A DNA stretch of 64,000 bases from Candidatus Onthenecus intestinigallinarum (GTDB lineage Bacteria > Bacillota > Clostridia > Christensenellales > Aristaeellaceae): positions 1-64,000 of the forward strand of contig DVFJ01000008.1 in NCBI GenBank assembly GCA_018713325.1. Direction: 5' to 3'. The position numbers were made by a program, and so were the translations under genes. Position 1 is the first letter of the stretch. Each line of letters opens with the position of its first letter. Under the pieces are notes generated by a model, which saw only the letters and a program-made list of their open reading frames with translations, was not told the origin of the DNA and searched no databases. Below, one piece after another: positions 1 through 9,596 of this stretch.

Positions 1-111
1 TACCATCGTTCAAGTGGATCTCAGAAATTCAAGGCAACAATGCCGTCGCTGCGGGGGAGGGCAGGGGAGGCCACGGCGCCTGCGCTGCGGCCTGCAATCG
101 GGCGGAGAGGC

Positions 112-1323
112 TCAGAAGGTGGCGCTGAAACGCTTCCAGCCATCAGCAAACCAGTCCGCCGCGGCGTGTGCGAGGCCAGTCCACTGCAGTCTCTGACGGT
201 ACGCCTCCTCCATGTGGCCGCAGGCCATGGCCATCCAGCCGGCTTCTCCGGTGTAAAGGGGATACGCGCGTCCTGCCTGCGTCACTCCGTCCCGGTACTG
301 ATCCATGTATACGGTCAGACGTGTCTCATCCTGCATGATGGCCGCCGCATAGCCGATTGCGCACCAGTAGAACGAGTTGATATCCCGGCGCTGGTGCTCC
401 AGACGCTCCCAACTCCATGTCCGGCAGAACTGATCGTACAGCTGCGCGGCGCGCTCGGAATCGGGCGACAATACGCCAAAACAAAGGGGGAACAGCTGGC
501 ACACGCCGTCCGGATAGAAGCTCGTCCAGCCATCGAAATCGAGCAGATCGCCCTCAAACAGGCCGACCTCATAGTGCCCCCCGGTATGATTCCACAGCAG
601 CAGATCCATTGCCTCCCGCAGCTGCAGCGCCATCGTACGGACCTGCTCCAGCTGACCCGACGGATCCATGCGCTCAAGGATGCGCGCGGCGGCGCACAGG
701 CCGGCGTACACTTCCGAGTTGTCCATCAGGTACTGCACGGGATATTCGGATTTGGCATAGGATAGACCGTTGGGGCCGATGGTGTTCAGCAGGGCCTCCA
801 GGACGAGCAGTATATCCTCCGTGCGGCTGAACAGAAGCTCGTCACTCACCGCCTGGGCATAGCGATCCACCAGCAGCAGGAACATCGCTGCATATGAATC
901 CACAGAGTCGTAGGTTTGCAGGCTCTCCTCGCGCAAAGACGCGCCTTCGCGAATCACGCGGCAGTCATAGACGGTGCCCCGGCCGTTCTGAAGGTCCTGT
1001 GCCGAAGTGTTCAGGTGGTTCAGATACCACTGCTGGTATCGGAGCGCACCCTCGGCATGCTCCTCTGTCACGGTGCCGGACAGCAGGCCCAGCGCAGCGA
1101 TGGTGGAGAAATAGGGGAAGACCGTCTGCTCTTCCCGGTATTCCTCCGGATCCCACTGGCGATAGAGGATCAGGCCGTCATCCGTTTGACAGCTGAGAAT
1201 CCAGTCCTTTTCCGTCCCGGCAAACGTGCGATATGCCTCCGCCGTGCGCTCCCATTGGACCATCTTCCCATGTACATACAGCCATCCCGCCGCCAGGGCG
1301 CACAACACAAGCAGGCCTATCAC
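112..1323 (-). CDS. Membrane-anchored six-hairpin glycosidase-like protein (hypothetical)
   Basis: 403-aa ORF with one N-terminal hydrophobic segment (MIGLLVLCALAAGWLYV) and alpha-helical barrel-like sequence rich in W/Y/D; directly downstream of wecB on the same strand. Confidence 0.55.
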   Translation of the reverse strand: MIGLLVLCALAAGWLYVHGKMVQWERTAEAYRTFAGTEKDWILSCQTDDGLILYRQWDPEEYREEQTVFPYFSTIAALGLLSGTVTEEHAEGALRYQQWYLNHLNTSAQDLQNGRGTVYDCRVIREGASLREESLQTYDSVDSYAAMFLLLVDRYAQAVSDELLFSRTEDILLVLEALLNTIGPNGLSYAKSEYPVQYLMDNSEVYAGLCAAARILERMDPSGQLEQVRTMALQLREAMDLLLWNHTGGHYEVGLFEGDLLDFDGWTSFYPDGVCQLFPLCFGVLSPDSERAAQLYDQFCRTWSWERLEHQRRDINSFYWCAIGYAAAIMQDETRLTVYMDQYRDGVTQAGRAYPLYTGEAGWMAMACGHMEEAYRQRLQWTGLAHAAADWFADGWKRFSATF

Positions 1324-1360
1324 CTACTTGACCGGCGAGCGGCGCCTGCGACGAACCCGC

Positions 1361-2476
1361 TTACGCCTGCGCATGCAGTTCCCTCTCCAGAATATCGACA
1401 ATCTGCCGGCTGGCGGTGCCGTCGCCGTAGGGATTCTTGGCCTGGGCCATCAGGCGGTAGGCCTCAGGGTCCTCCAGCAACGTCCGGCACGCGCTGTAGA
1501 TGGCCGCTTCGCCGGTACCCGTCAGCTTCAACGTGCCAGCAGCTACCCCTTCGGGCCGCTCGGTGGTGTTGCGCATGACCAGCACGGGTTTGCCAAGCGC
1601 CGGCGCCTCTTCCTGGATGCCGCCGCTGTCCGTCAGGATCAGATAGCTGCGTTTGAGAAAGTTGTGAAAATCCTCGGCCGGCAGCGGCTCAATCAGATGG
1701 ATGCTGTCGCATCCCTGCAGCTCTTCGGCAGCAATCTGCCGCACCAGCGGATTCAGATGAATCGGATAGACTGCCTTCACATTCGGGAAGTCCTCGGCGA
1801 TGCGGCGGATGGCGCGGAACATCTCGCGCATAGGCTGGCCGAGGTTTTCACGCCGGTGTGCAGTGATGACCAGCAGCCGGCTGTCCCTGGCCCAGTCCAG
1901 CTCGGGATGGCTGTAATCCGGACGCACCGTGGTTTGCAGCGCGTCAATGCCCGTATTGCCCGTTACGTAAATTCGAGCGGGATCCTTTCCCTCGCGCAGC
2001 AGGTGCTCGCGGGCGGCCTGCGTGGGCGCAAAGTGCCACCGCGCGGAAATGCCGATGGCCTGACGGTTGTATTCCTCGGGATAAGGGGACTCCAGGTCGT
2101 ATGTGCGCAGGCCCGCCTCCACATGGCCGACCGGAACATGCGCGTAAAATGCGGCCAGACAGGCGGCAAAAGCGGTGCTTGTATCGCCATGCACAAGCAC
2201 AACGTCCGGCTTCTCTTGGACCAGAATGTCGCGCATGCCCAACAGCACGCGGCTTGTCACATCGTACAGATCCTGCCCCTCTTTCATGACGTGCAGGTCA
2301 TAGTCGGGCACAACCCCGAACGTGTGCAGAACCTGCTGGAGCATCTCCCTGTGCTGTCCCGTCACACACACCTTTACGTTCATGTGTCCACGCCTTTTCA
2401 GCTCCAGCACCAGCGGACACATCTTGATCGCTTCCGGCCGCGTGCCAAACACCAGCAATACCTCTTTTTCAGCCAA
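1361..2476 (-). CDS. wecB: UDP-N-acetylglucosamine 2-epimerase (non-hydrolysing)
   Basis: VFGTRPEAIKMCPLVLELK, VHGDTSTAFAACLAAFY, HVEAGLRTYD..PYPEEYNRQ, TAHRRENLG, DSGGIQEEAPALGKPVLVMRNTTERPEG; likely TTG start at 2476 (the ORF-track start at 2668 is probably too long). Confidence 0.9.
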   Translation of the reverse strand: MAEKEVLLVFGTRPEAIKMCPLVLELKRRGHMNVKVCVTGQHREMLQQVLHTFGVVPDYDLHVMKEGQDLYDVTSRVLLGMRDILVQEKPDVVLVHGDTSTAFAACLAAFYAHVPVGHVEAGLRTYDLESPYPEEYNRQAIGISARWHFAPTQAAREHLLREGKDPARIYVTGNTGIDALQTTVRPDYSHPELDWARDSRLLVITAHRRENLGQPMREMFRAIRRIAEDFPNVKAVYPIHLNPLVRQIAAEELQGCDSIHLIEPLPAEDFHNFLKRSYLILTDSGGIQEEAPALGKPVLVMRNTTERPEGVAAGTLKLTGTGEAAIYSACRTLLEDPEAYRLMAQAKNPYGDGTASRQIVDILERELHAQA

Positions 2477-2713
2477 GGCGAAAAACCCTCTTTTCACGTT
2501 TCCCTGCGGTACGATTCTGCCCCAGATCCTATGCCGCCGTCTGCAAAGGCATTCCGCACACCACGATACGGTCCGCCAGTTGGACGTCCTGTGTGGGTAC
2601 ATGTTGCCCTGCACGACGACATCGGCGCACCCTGCGGGCATTCCATGCGGTAGATCCGATCTGGCCATGGGGACGGCATCATCTGCCGGGCATAGGGCTG
2701 ATGTGGATCTGGA

Positions 2714-3262
2714 TCACGGGCGCATACAGGCGGTGGTACAGATGTCCGGATAGCCCTCTTCATAGGTGCCGGATTGCAGCAAAACGCCATAAAACGCTTC
2801 CTGCGGGCAGGTCAAGGGGTTGACTGCCGAATGCGTATCCAGGTAGTGCCGGTACATCTTTTCCACGCATGAATCGTAGGCGGCCGTGCCGGCGCAGGCC
2901 GTGGCGAGGCATTGTGGCCGTTCCGGCAGGGGAACGGCCAGATCTGACGCCGTTACGTCCATCTCATAGCATCTGCGCTTCAGTTCGAAGCCCGACTGCC
3001 TGAGAAGTGCGACCAGCCGCGACCTGTCGGATGAGACGCCGACCTGCAGGGGCTTTCCCTCCTGCGCCATGAGCGTCTCAAATACAGAGGGGAGGAGCGT
3101 GTCGACTTCGCAGTCGTCTATGTCAAGGTACAGATGCCCACTGTGAAACATCTTGCGATGGATGTTCATGCCGTAATCACTCCGCAACCGTGATACCGCC
3201 CCCAAACGGGACACAGCTATGCCGGCGCTGCGCGGGGAGAAAAAGGCATACGCCCCGCCCAT
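2714..3262 (-). pseudogene. GNAT-like acetyltransferase fragment, probably truncated or frameshifted
   Basis: 182-aa ORF resembling the N-terminal part of a GNAT protein; ends abruptly at ...ICTTACMRP, and no single frame continues the fold through 2480-2714. Confidence 0.35.
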
Positions 3263-3392
3263 GCTTGTGCTTAGAGGAAACCATAGCGTATTGATCCAGG
3301 ACTCTCAAGAGGTCCAGGCAAGTTTAGGCAACAATTTTTTCAACAGTGGAACCCGCGTCCCCCAGACGGACGCCGACGGCGCTTGCACCCCA

Positions 3393-3428
3393 AAAAAGAG
3401 AGCGAACGGATGCGTTCGCTCTCTTTTG
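3393..3428 (-). terminator. Intrinsic terminator downstream of MATE gene
   Basis: Hairpin AAAAGAGAGCGAACG-GATG-CGTTCGCTCTCTTTT flanked by A/T runs. Confidence 0.8.
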
Positions 3429-3444
3429 CCTGGAGAATGGATGC

Positions 3445-4809
3445 TCAGGCCGGCCTGCGCCTGAAAAGACGCCGGAGCCCCGATGCGGTCCGGCCGTATC
3501 CGCCGTGATAAAACGCCACCGATAGCGCCGCCGCAATGCACCAGCCGACGGGCCAGGCGCACCAGATGCCCGTTGCGCCCAGCGGCGTGCGGGACAGGGC
3601 GAAGGCGAGCACGACGCGAAGGGCCAGGTCGGTCAGCGTCGCGGTCATGAAGGCGCCCATCTTGCCCGCGCCACGCAGGATGCCGTCCGCCACCAGCTTG
3701 GCCGAGACGACGAAGTAGAACGGCGAGAGAATGCGCAGGAACATGACGCCCGTCTGTGTGGCGGCGGCCGTCGGCTGCTCCATGAACAGCCGAAGCAGCA
3801 TTTCGGGCGCTGCAAAGTAGAGCAGCGCCAGCGGAACGCATAGCGCCCAGACCAGCCGAAGGCCGGCGGAAAATCCCTGACGCACGCGTTCGGGCTTGCC
3901 CGCGCCCAGATTCTGCGCCGTGTAGTTGGAAATGCCGTTGCCCAGCGTGGTGAAGGAGGTGATCACCAGGTTGTTGAGCTTGACCGACGCCGAATAGCCG
4001 GCGATGACACCCGCGCCGAATCCGTTGATGACGCTCTGGATCAGGATGTTGCCCACGGAGATGAAGCTCTGCTGGAGCGTGCTGGGCACCGCGATGCGCA
4101 CGATCTTGCGCAGGATGACCCCGGAAAACAGCGGCGCGGGCCTGTCCGTCACGATCTTTCGAAGCCGCCTGAACACCGCCACGAGCGCCAGCACGCCGCT
4201 CATGCCCTGGCACAGGAACGTCGCCCATGCCACGCCGTCCACGCCCATGTGCAGCAGCGTGACAAACAGGATGTCCACGACGATGTTGGACAGGGAAGAG
4301 ATCGCCAGGAACACAAACGGCGTCTTGGAATCGCCCAGCGCGGAGAAAATGCCCGTCGCAATGTTGTAGAAGAACAGAAAGGGCAGTCCCCAGATATAGA
4401 TGGACAGATACAGCGCCGAATCGGCCATGAGTTCCGCGGGCGTGCGGATCAGGCGGAGCAGCGCCGTGCAGCCGATCAGGCCTGCCGCCATCAGCGCCGC
4501 GCACAGTACCCCGGAGGAGATCAGCGCCGTCGTGACGGCGGTCTTCATCCGCTCGTAGTGCCTGGCGCCGAAGAATTCGGCCACGACCACCGAGCAGCCG
4601 ATGTTGCAGCCAAAGGAAAAGGCGATGAAGATCAGCGTGATCTCGTAGCTGTTGCCCACCGCGGCCAGCGCATTCTCGCCCACAAAGCGCCCCGCCACCA
4701 GGCTGTCGGCGATGTTGTACAGCTGCTGAAAGATGATGCTGCCAAACAGCGGCAGACAGAACCGAAACAGCACGGAGGACGGCTTGCCCACCGTCAGGTC
4801 TTTGTTCAT
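3445..4809 (-). CDS. MATE family efflux transporter
   Basis: 454 aa, multiple TM segments, MATE-type N-terminus (GKPSSVLFRFCLPLFGSIIFQQLYNIADSLVAGRFVGENALAAVGNS). Confidence 0.92.
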   Translation of the reverse strand: MNKDLTVGKPSSVLFRFCLPLFGSIIFQQLYNIADSLVAGRFVGENALAAVGNSYEITLIFIAFSFGCNIGCSVVVAEFFGARHYERMKTAVTTALISSGVLCAALMAAGLIGCTALLRLIRTPAELMADSALYLSIYIWGLPFLFFYNIATGIFSALGDSKTPFVFLAISSLSNIVVDILFVTLLHMGVDGVAWATFLCQGMSGVLALVAVFRRLRKIVTDRPAPLFSGVILRKIVRIAVPSTLQQSFISVGNILIQSVINGFGAGVIAGYSASVKLNNLVITSFTTLGNGISNYTAQNLGAGKPERVRQGFSAGLRLVWALCVPLALLYFAAPEMLLRLFMEQPTAAATQTGVMFLRILSPFYFVVSAKLVADGILRGAGKMGAFMTATLTDLALRVVLAFALSRTPLGATGIWCAWPVGWCIAAALSVAFYHGGYGRTASGLRRLFRRRPA

Positions 4810-4900
4810 GGCTCTCGACTTCCTCTCTCATGCGGCCCGCGCGTCCGGCCGCTTTTCCGGGAATTCCTGCCCGTTGCACTTGCAATCCGCAGACCCTGTC

Positions 4901-4929
4901 AGTATAATCAGAATGAGTCCATTTGTAAA
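4901..4929 (-). promoter_or_regulatory. Sigma-70-type promoter of the MATE gene
   Basis: Minus strand TTTACA (4929-4924), 17-bp spacer, TATACT (4906-4901). Confidence 0.65.
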
Positions 4930-4942
4930 ATATATATTTTAC
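4925..4942. promoter_or_regulatory. 18-bp perfect palindrome, candidate LysR-type operator
   Basis: GTAAAATATATATTTTAC is its own reverse complement; lies between divergent MATE and LysR genes. Confidence 0.6.
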
Positions 4943-4977
4943 ATGGATTCCATATCGATTCTGCATGGAGCTGTATC

Positions 4978-5925
4978 ATGAAGGCCAACCTTGAATACCT
5001 GCGCGTCTTCTTCTGCGCGGCCCAGTGCGGCAGCCTGACGGGCGCGGCGCGCAAGCTGATGACCTCCCAGCCCAACGTCACCCGCACCCTCAACCGGCTG
5101 GAGGATCAGCTGCAATGCCGCCTGCTGGTGCGCGATCATCACGGCGTGACGCTGACGCCGGAGGGGGAGACGCTGCTCGCGCACGTGCGCATCGCGTTTG
5201 AGCACATCGAAAGCGCCGAGCGGAAGCTGGAGCTGAGCCGGAGCCTGCAGGGCGGCGTGGTCTGTGTCGGCGCGACGGAGGTCGCCCTCCGCTGCTTTCT
5301 GCTGCCCATCCTCAAGCGGTTCAAGGAGCGCTATCCCGGCGTGCAGATCCGGGTGAACAACGGGTCCACGCCGCAGGCGGTCGAGTCGCTGAGCAACGGC
5401 CTGTCCGACCTGGCCGTCGTCACGACGCCCGTCGAGCTGCCGGCGGACTGTCTGGCCGTCCCGCTGATGGAGATCCAGGAGGTCGCCGTGTGCGGCAGAA
5501 ATTACGCGCACCTGACCGGGCGGGAGGTCGCGCTGGCCGAGCTGAGCCGGTATCCCATCGTCTGCCTGGGCCGGCAGACGATGACCTACGACCTGTACGA
5601 CGCCTGGTTTCACCGGCATGGCCTGACGCTCTCGCCCAGCATTGAGGCGGCCACCGCCGATCAGGTGCTGCCGCTGGTGCGCAGCGATCTGGGCGTCGGC
5701 TTTGTGCCGGAGGCCTTCCTGCAGGGCGAATCCGAGCATACGGGCATCCTGAGACTGCGCCTGCGGGAGCGAATCCCGGCCCGCTCCATCCTGTTTTTGC
5801 GTCAGAAGAGCCGCGCGCCGGGCATCGCGGCCACGGCCCTGGAGCAGACCATCCTCTGCGCGCGGCGGGAGGACGGCGATTCCGCCGAACCGGCATGCGA
5901 GTCCACAGCTGGACATAGGCTGTAG
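4978..5925 (+). CDS. LysR family transcriptional regulator
   Basis: MKANLEYLRVFFCAAQCGSLTGAARKLMTSQPNVTRTLNRLEDQLQCRLLVRDHHGVTLTPEGE, classic LTTR wHTH plus substrate-binding domain; start assigned to internal ATG 4978. Confidence 0.93.
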   Translation: MKANLEYLRVFFCAAQCGSLTGAARKLMTSQPNVTRTLNRLEDQLQCRLLVRDHHGVTLTPEGETLLAHVRIAFEHIESAERKLELSRSLQGGVVCVGATEVALRCFLLPILKRFKERYPGVQIRVNNGSTPQAVESLSNGLSDLAVVTTPVELPADCLAVPLMEIQEVAVCGRNYAHLTGREVALAELSRYPIVCLGRQTMTYDLYDAWFHRHGLTLSPSIEAATADQVLPLVRSDLGVGFVPEAFLQGESEHTGILRLRLRERIPARSILFLRQKSRAPGIAATALEQTILCARREDGDSAEPACESTAGHRL

Positions 5926-5929
5926 CGGG

Positions 5930-6760
5930 ATGAGGCTGGAAGGGAGGCGCGTCCGAACGGAAAGGCTGCTGATCGGCTGCCCGGTCTGCCAGGAGCCGGA
6001 GATCCTGGAGCTGTTTTTGCGGTCGCTGCGTCGTCTGGAGCTGCCCGGCGTACAGACGGCCTATTGCTTTGTGGACGACAACCACGATCCGCGCTCCAAG
6101 GCGCTGCTGGCGGCGTTTCAGGCCGCCGTGCCGGCGGTTACGGTGGAGACGCCGCCGCGGCAGGAGGCGGGGCGGCAGTACCGGGGACACAACTGGGACG
6201 AACACGCCATCTGGAAGGTGGCGCGGTACAAGGACCGCATGATCGACCGCGCGCTGCGGGAGGGATTTACCCATCTGTTCCTGGTGGACTCCGACGTGCT
6301 GGTGCATCCCAAGGCAGTCCGGCACCTGATGGACACGGGAAAAGCGATCGTCTCGCAGGTGTTCTGGACGCGCTGGCAGGCGGACGCCGTGGAACAGCCG
6401 CAGGTATGGCTGCGGGACTTTTACACGCAGTTTGACCAGGAACCGGGGGAGCGGCTCACCCCGGCGGAGGAACGGGCGCGGACCTATGCGTTCTTTGACA
6501 TGCTGCGCGCGCCGGGGCTTTACGAGGTGGGCGGCCTGGGCGCATGCACCATGGTCCGGCGCGACGCGCTGGAGCAGGGCGTGAACTTCCGACCGGTGCG
6601 CAATCTGAGCTTCTGGGGCGAGGACCGGCACTTCTGCGTGCGCGCCGCGGCGCGGGACATTCCGCTGTTTGCCGACACGGTCTATCCGGCCTTTCACGTC
6701 TTTCGCCCCGAACAGCTGGAGGGCGGGCGCGACTTTTTGCGCAGGACGGAGCAGGGATGA
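5930..6760 (+). CDS. Glycosyltransferase (GT-A/GT2-like)
   Basis: CFVDDNHDPRS, THLFLVDSDVLVHPKAVRHLMDTGKAIVSQVFWTRW, GGLGACTMVRRDAL, WGEDRHFCVRA. Confidence 0.75.
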   Translation: MRLEGRRVRTERLLIGCPVCQEPEILELFLRSLRRLELPGVQTAYCFVDDNHDPRSKALLAAFQAAVPAVTVETPPRQEAGRQYRGHNWDEHAIWKVARYKDRMIDRALREGFTHLFLVDSDVLVHPKAVRHLMDTGKAIVSQVFWTRWQADAVEQPQVWLRDFYTQFDQEPGERLTPAEERARTYAFFDMLRAPGLYEVGGLGACTMVRRDALEQGVNFRPVRNLSFWGEDRHFCVRAAARDIPLFADTVYPAFHVFRPEQLEGGRDFLRRTEQG

Positions 6761-6819
6761 GGACGGCAGAAGCAGGGCGCAAGAACTCCATGCGGGGACA
6801 AAGACACGCGCAGACAGAG

Positions 6820-6850
6820 GCGGGGCGGACGTATGGCACGTCCGCCCCGC
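6820..6850. terminator. Bidirectional intrinsic terminator between convergent genes
   Basis: GCGGGGCGGACGT-atggc-ACGTCCGCCCCGC inverted repeat. Confidence 0.7.
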
Positions 6851-6859
6851 TCTATTCAT

Positions 6860-7840
6860 TCAATTCGGAATGCAGTTGCCCTCGATGAAGCCGAACACCG
6901 TATCAAAGTACAGCGCGGGATCCATCGCATAGGATTCGCCGTGCCCCGCGCCCTCGACCACCAGCAGGTCCTTGGGTGTGCGGCAGGCGTCGTACAGGTC
7001 GTAGACCATGTCTGTGTAGACGAAGTTGTCCTCTGAACCGTGGATGAACAGCACCGGCACGGCCGCCTTGGCGACCTGCTCCAGCGCGGAGGCCTCGGTG
7101 AAGCCGTAGCCCGCCCGAACGCGCGCCACGAGATCGGCCGCCGTCAGCACCGGAAAGGCCGGCAGATGGAACAGGTAGTCCAGCTCGTCTGCGAAGATGT
7201 CCCACACGGAGGTGTAGCCGCAGTCCTCGACGACGCCCTTCACGTTGCCCGGCAGCGCTTCGCCCGCCGTCATCATGACGGTCGCGCCGCCCATGGACAC
7301 GCCGTGCAGGATGATCTGCGCCTGGGGATCCAGCTCGACGATGCGGTCGATCCACAGCAGCACGTCCTTGCGGTCCAGCCAGCCCATGCCGATGTACGTG
7401 CCCTCGCTCTCGCCATGCGCGCGCATGTCGGGCAGCAGCACATTATAGCCGCGGGCCGCATAGAAGCTGGCGATGTTCTGAAAGTCCTCCTTGCGGCCGG
7501 TATAGCCATGGATGCCCAGCAGCCACAGATGGCTCTGCGGGTCGGTCCAATACAGGTCGCCGACCAGCGTCAGCCCGTCGGCGGAGACGATCTGCTCCCG
7601 CTCGACGGTGGCGGAGGCGAGCCAGTCCTCCTTCTGCGCGCGAATGGCGGCCAGGTTGGCGTCGATGACCGACGCGTCCTGCGCCGTTACGATGGAGTCG
7701 GGCGAGACATCTGGCGGCGTGTCGGTGCGCACGAGCGCAAAGTCGACCAGATACCAACCGATCCCGCCGAGCCCCACGAGCAGGAGCACGACGAGGGCGG
7801 CCAGCGCGATCAACAGTCTTTTCTTCATTATTATGTTCAT
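6860..7840 (-). CDS. Alpha/beta hydrolase with N-terminal TM anchor
   Basis: LGIHGYTGRKEDFQNIASFYAARGYNVLLPDMRAHGES, LHGVSMGGATVMM, SEDNFVYTDMVYDLY, GAGHGES. Confidence 0.88.
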   Translation of the reverse strand: MNIIMKKRLLIALAALVVLLLVGLGGIGWYLVDFALVRTDTPPDVSPDSIVTAQDASVIDANLAAIRAQKEDWLASATVEREQIVSADGLTLVGDLYWTDPQSHLWLLGIHGYTGRKEDFQNIASFYAARGYNVLLPDMRAHGESEGTYIGMGWLDRKDVLLWIDRIVELDPQAQIILHGVSMGGATVMMTAGEALPGNVKGVVEDCGYTSVWDIFADELDYLFHLPAFPVLTAADLVARVRAGYGFTEASALEQVAKAAVPVLFIHGSEDNFVYTDMVYDLYDACRTPKDLLVVEGAGHGESYAMDPALYFDTVFGFIEGNCIPN

Positions 7841-7905
7841 CTCCGAATGTTCAATGCCTCGCCATTATATCACGGTTTGAAGATCAAAGAAATCGGCGAT
7901 TCGCA

Positions 7906-8472
7906 TCAATTTTGCGGGCCGCTTTCGTTGCGCGGCTTCTTGTTCAGCTTGAGGCGGACGCCGCAGCCATCGGCCGCGTCCTGCAGGAGCTGCGCGGCAC
8001 GCGCGCCCCGCTGCGCGGCAGGCGCTTCCGAAAGTGTCGGATCGGCGCGCAGACGCTCCAGCACGCCGCGAAGTGCCGGCAGTTCCAGCAGATAGGCAGC
8101 CGCGCAGAACAGGCTCTTGCGCCGGCCGTCGTTGTAGCCTTCGAGCAGCTCATCGAGCATGCGCATCCTCTCCTGCAGCTCAAGGGTATATGCATCCACG
8201 CCGATGCGCTGCGCCTGCTCCACGTCCGCCCGGCGGCGGCTGTGGGGGATGAAGGAGTCGGCGTCGTCAAAGCCCTCGTAGCGCGGGCAGGGATAGTGCG
8301 CGCACTCGAAGCAGTAGGATGGCTGCCCGTGCTCCAGGCTGCACCGCGCGATCGCGCACGACTGGTTGCCGTTGCCGCAGCCGCCGCAGTATCCGCCCAG
8401 GTGCATGGGGCACAGCCCGCAGTTCAGGCCGCACAGAGAGAACAGCGGATTGCTGCGCGTGAAGCCCTTCAT
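7906..8472 (-). CDS. DUF3795-like cysteine-rich protein
   Basis: CGLNCGLCPMHLGGYCGGCGNGNQSCAIARCSLEHGQPSYCFECAHYPCPRYEGFD. Confidence 0.75.
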   Translation of the reverse strand: MKGFTRSNPLFSLCGLNCGLCPMHLGGYCGGCGNGNQSCAIARCSLEHGQPSYCFECAHYPCPRYEGFDDADSFIPHSRRRADVEQAQRIGVDAYTLELQERMRMLDELLEGYNDGRRKSLFCAAAYLLELPALRGVLERLRADPTLSEAPAAQRGARAAQLLQDAADGCGVRLKLNKKPRNESGPQN

Positions 8473-8498
8473 GTCATCGCCTCCCGGATGTCGTTGTC

Positions 8499-9521
8499 TC
8501 AGCGCCTTGCCCTGTAGATCAGATGGACCATGTCCCGGCCGCGGTAGCGCTTGACATATTCGCCCTCGAGCGCCATGCCCAGGCGCTGCGCGACGCGGCG
8601 CGAGGCCGTATTCTCCGGCCGGATGGTGGCGACGACCTCCTCCGCGCCCAGCGCCTCAAACGCGTATTGCAGCATGGTCCGCGCGCCTTCGGTGGCATAG
8701 CCCCGGCCCCAGGCGTCCCTGCACAGGATGTAGCCCAGGCCCACGAAGTGCCGTCCGTCGATCTCCTCGTCGAGCAGGCCGATCTGGCCGACCGCCTCGC
8801 CCGTGGACGGGTCGACGGCCAGAAAGTAGTCGTATCCGCGCGACGCATACCCGCCCTGACGTCTGTCGAGCCAGGCCCGCACTTCGTCGTCAGAGAACGC
8901 GTGCTCCCAGGCGTACATGACCTGCGGGTCCTGCAGCATCCGACAGAGCGCCGGAAAGTCCCGCTCCGACATGCGCCGGTAGGCGAGCCGCTCGCTGGTG
9001 AGGAACGCGTCCGGGTCCGCCTCCACACGGTAGGCGCCGTCGATCAGGATGCGGTTGCACGGATACCGGCGGCTCAGCTCCAGCTCGCGCCGGTTGTCCG
9101 CGAGCAGAAAGTCCCGGCTGCACAGCGGATCGCCCGCCCGCCACTCCACGGCGTTGGCGTGGCGCAGGATGTCGTCAAAGTGGCGCTCGATGTACGCCTG
9201 CGTCATGATCAGGCGGTAATGCCGGATCTGGGCAAGCGCCTGCGCGTCGAAGTCCTTGTACCAATCAAAGGGAATGTAGCAGCCCTCCACAATGAGGTTT
9301 TGCCGGTTCTCCAGCGCGGTGCGGAGGATCTCCCGCACGATGGGCCACAGATAGGCGGTCAGCTGTACGTCGTCCTCGGGCGTCAGCGCCGTCTGCCCGC
9401 TGCGGATGAGGCCCATCTTCAGCAGGTCGATGGACAGATACGGATAGCGCAGCGTCTCCAGCAGCCTCTGCGCCAGCGCGGTCTTCCCCGTATGGGAGGG
9501 ACCGGCAATCAAAACGATCAT
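8499..9521 (-). CDS. P-loop kinase-like domain fused to GNAT N-acetyltransferase
   Basis: N-term MIVLIAGPSHTGKTALAQRLLETLRYPYLSIDLLKMGLIRSG (Walker A); C-term LGYILCRDAWGRGYATEGARTMLQYAFEALGAEEVVATIRPENTASRRVAQRLGM (RimJ/RimL-like GNAT). Confidence 0.85.
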   Translation of the reverse strand: MIVLIAGPSHTGKTALAQRLLETLRYPYLSIDLLKMGLIRSGQTALTPEDDVQLTAYLWPIVREILRTALENRQNLIVEGCYIPFDWYKDFDAQALAQIRHYRLIMTQAYIERHFDDILRHANAVEWRAGDPLCSRDFLLADNRRELELSRRYPCNRILIDGAYRVEADPDAFLTSERLAYRRMSERDFPALCRMLQDPQVMYAWEHAFSDDEVRAWLDRRQGGYASRGYDYFLAVDPSTGEAVGQIGLLDEEIDGRHFVGLGYILCRDAWGRGYATEGARTMLQYAFEALGAEEVVATIRPENTASRRVAQRLGMALEGEYVKRYRGRDMVHLIYRARR

Positions 9522-9552
9522 ATCTTCGCCCCCCTTGCATGCATCCTGCGAA

Positions 9553-9580
9553 AGAGCGCCAACCGGCCGGTTGGCGCTCT
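9553..9580 (-). terminator. Intrinsic terminator downstream of the pot operon
   Basis: AGAGCGCCAACC-GGCC-GGTTGGCGCTCT. Confidence 0.7.
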
Positions 9581-9596
9581 GCGCTTGAAAACGACA

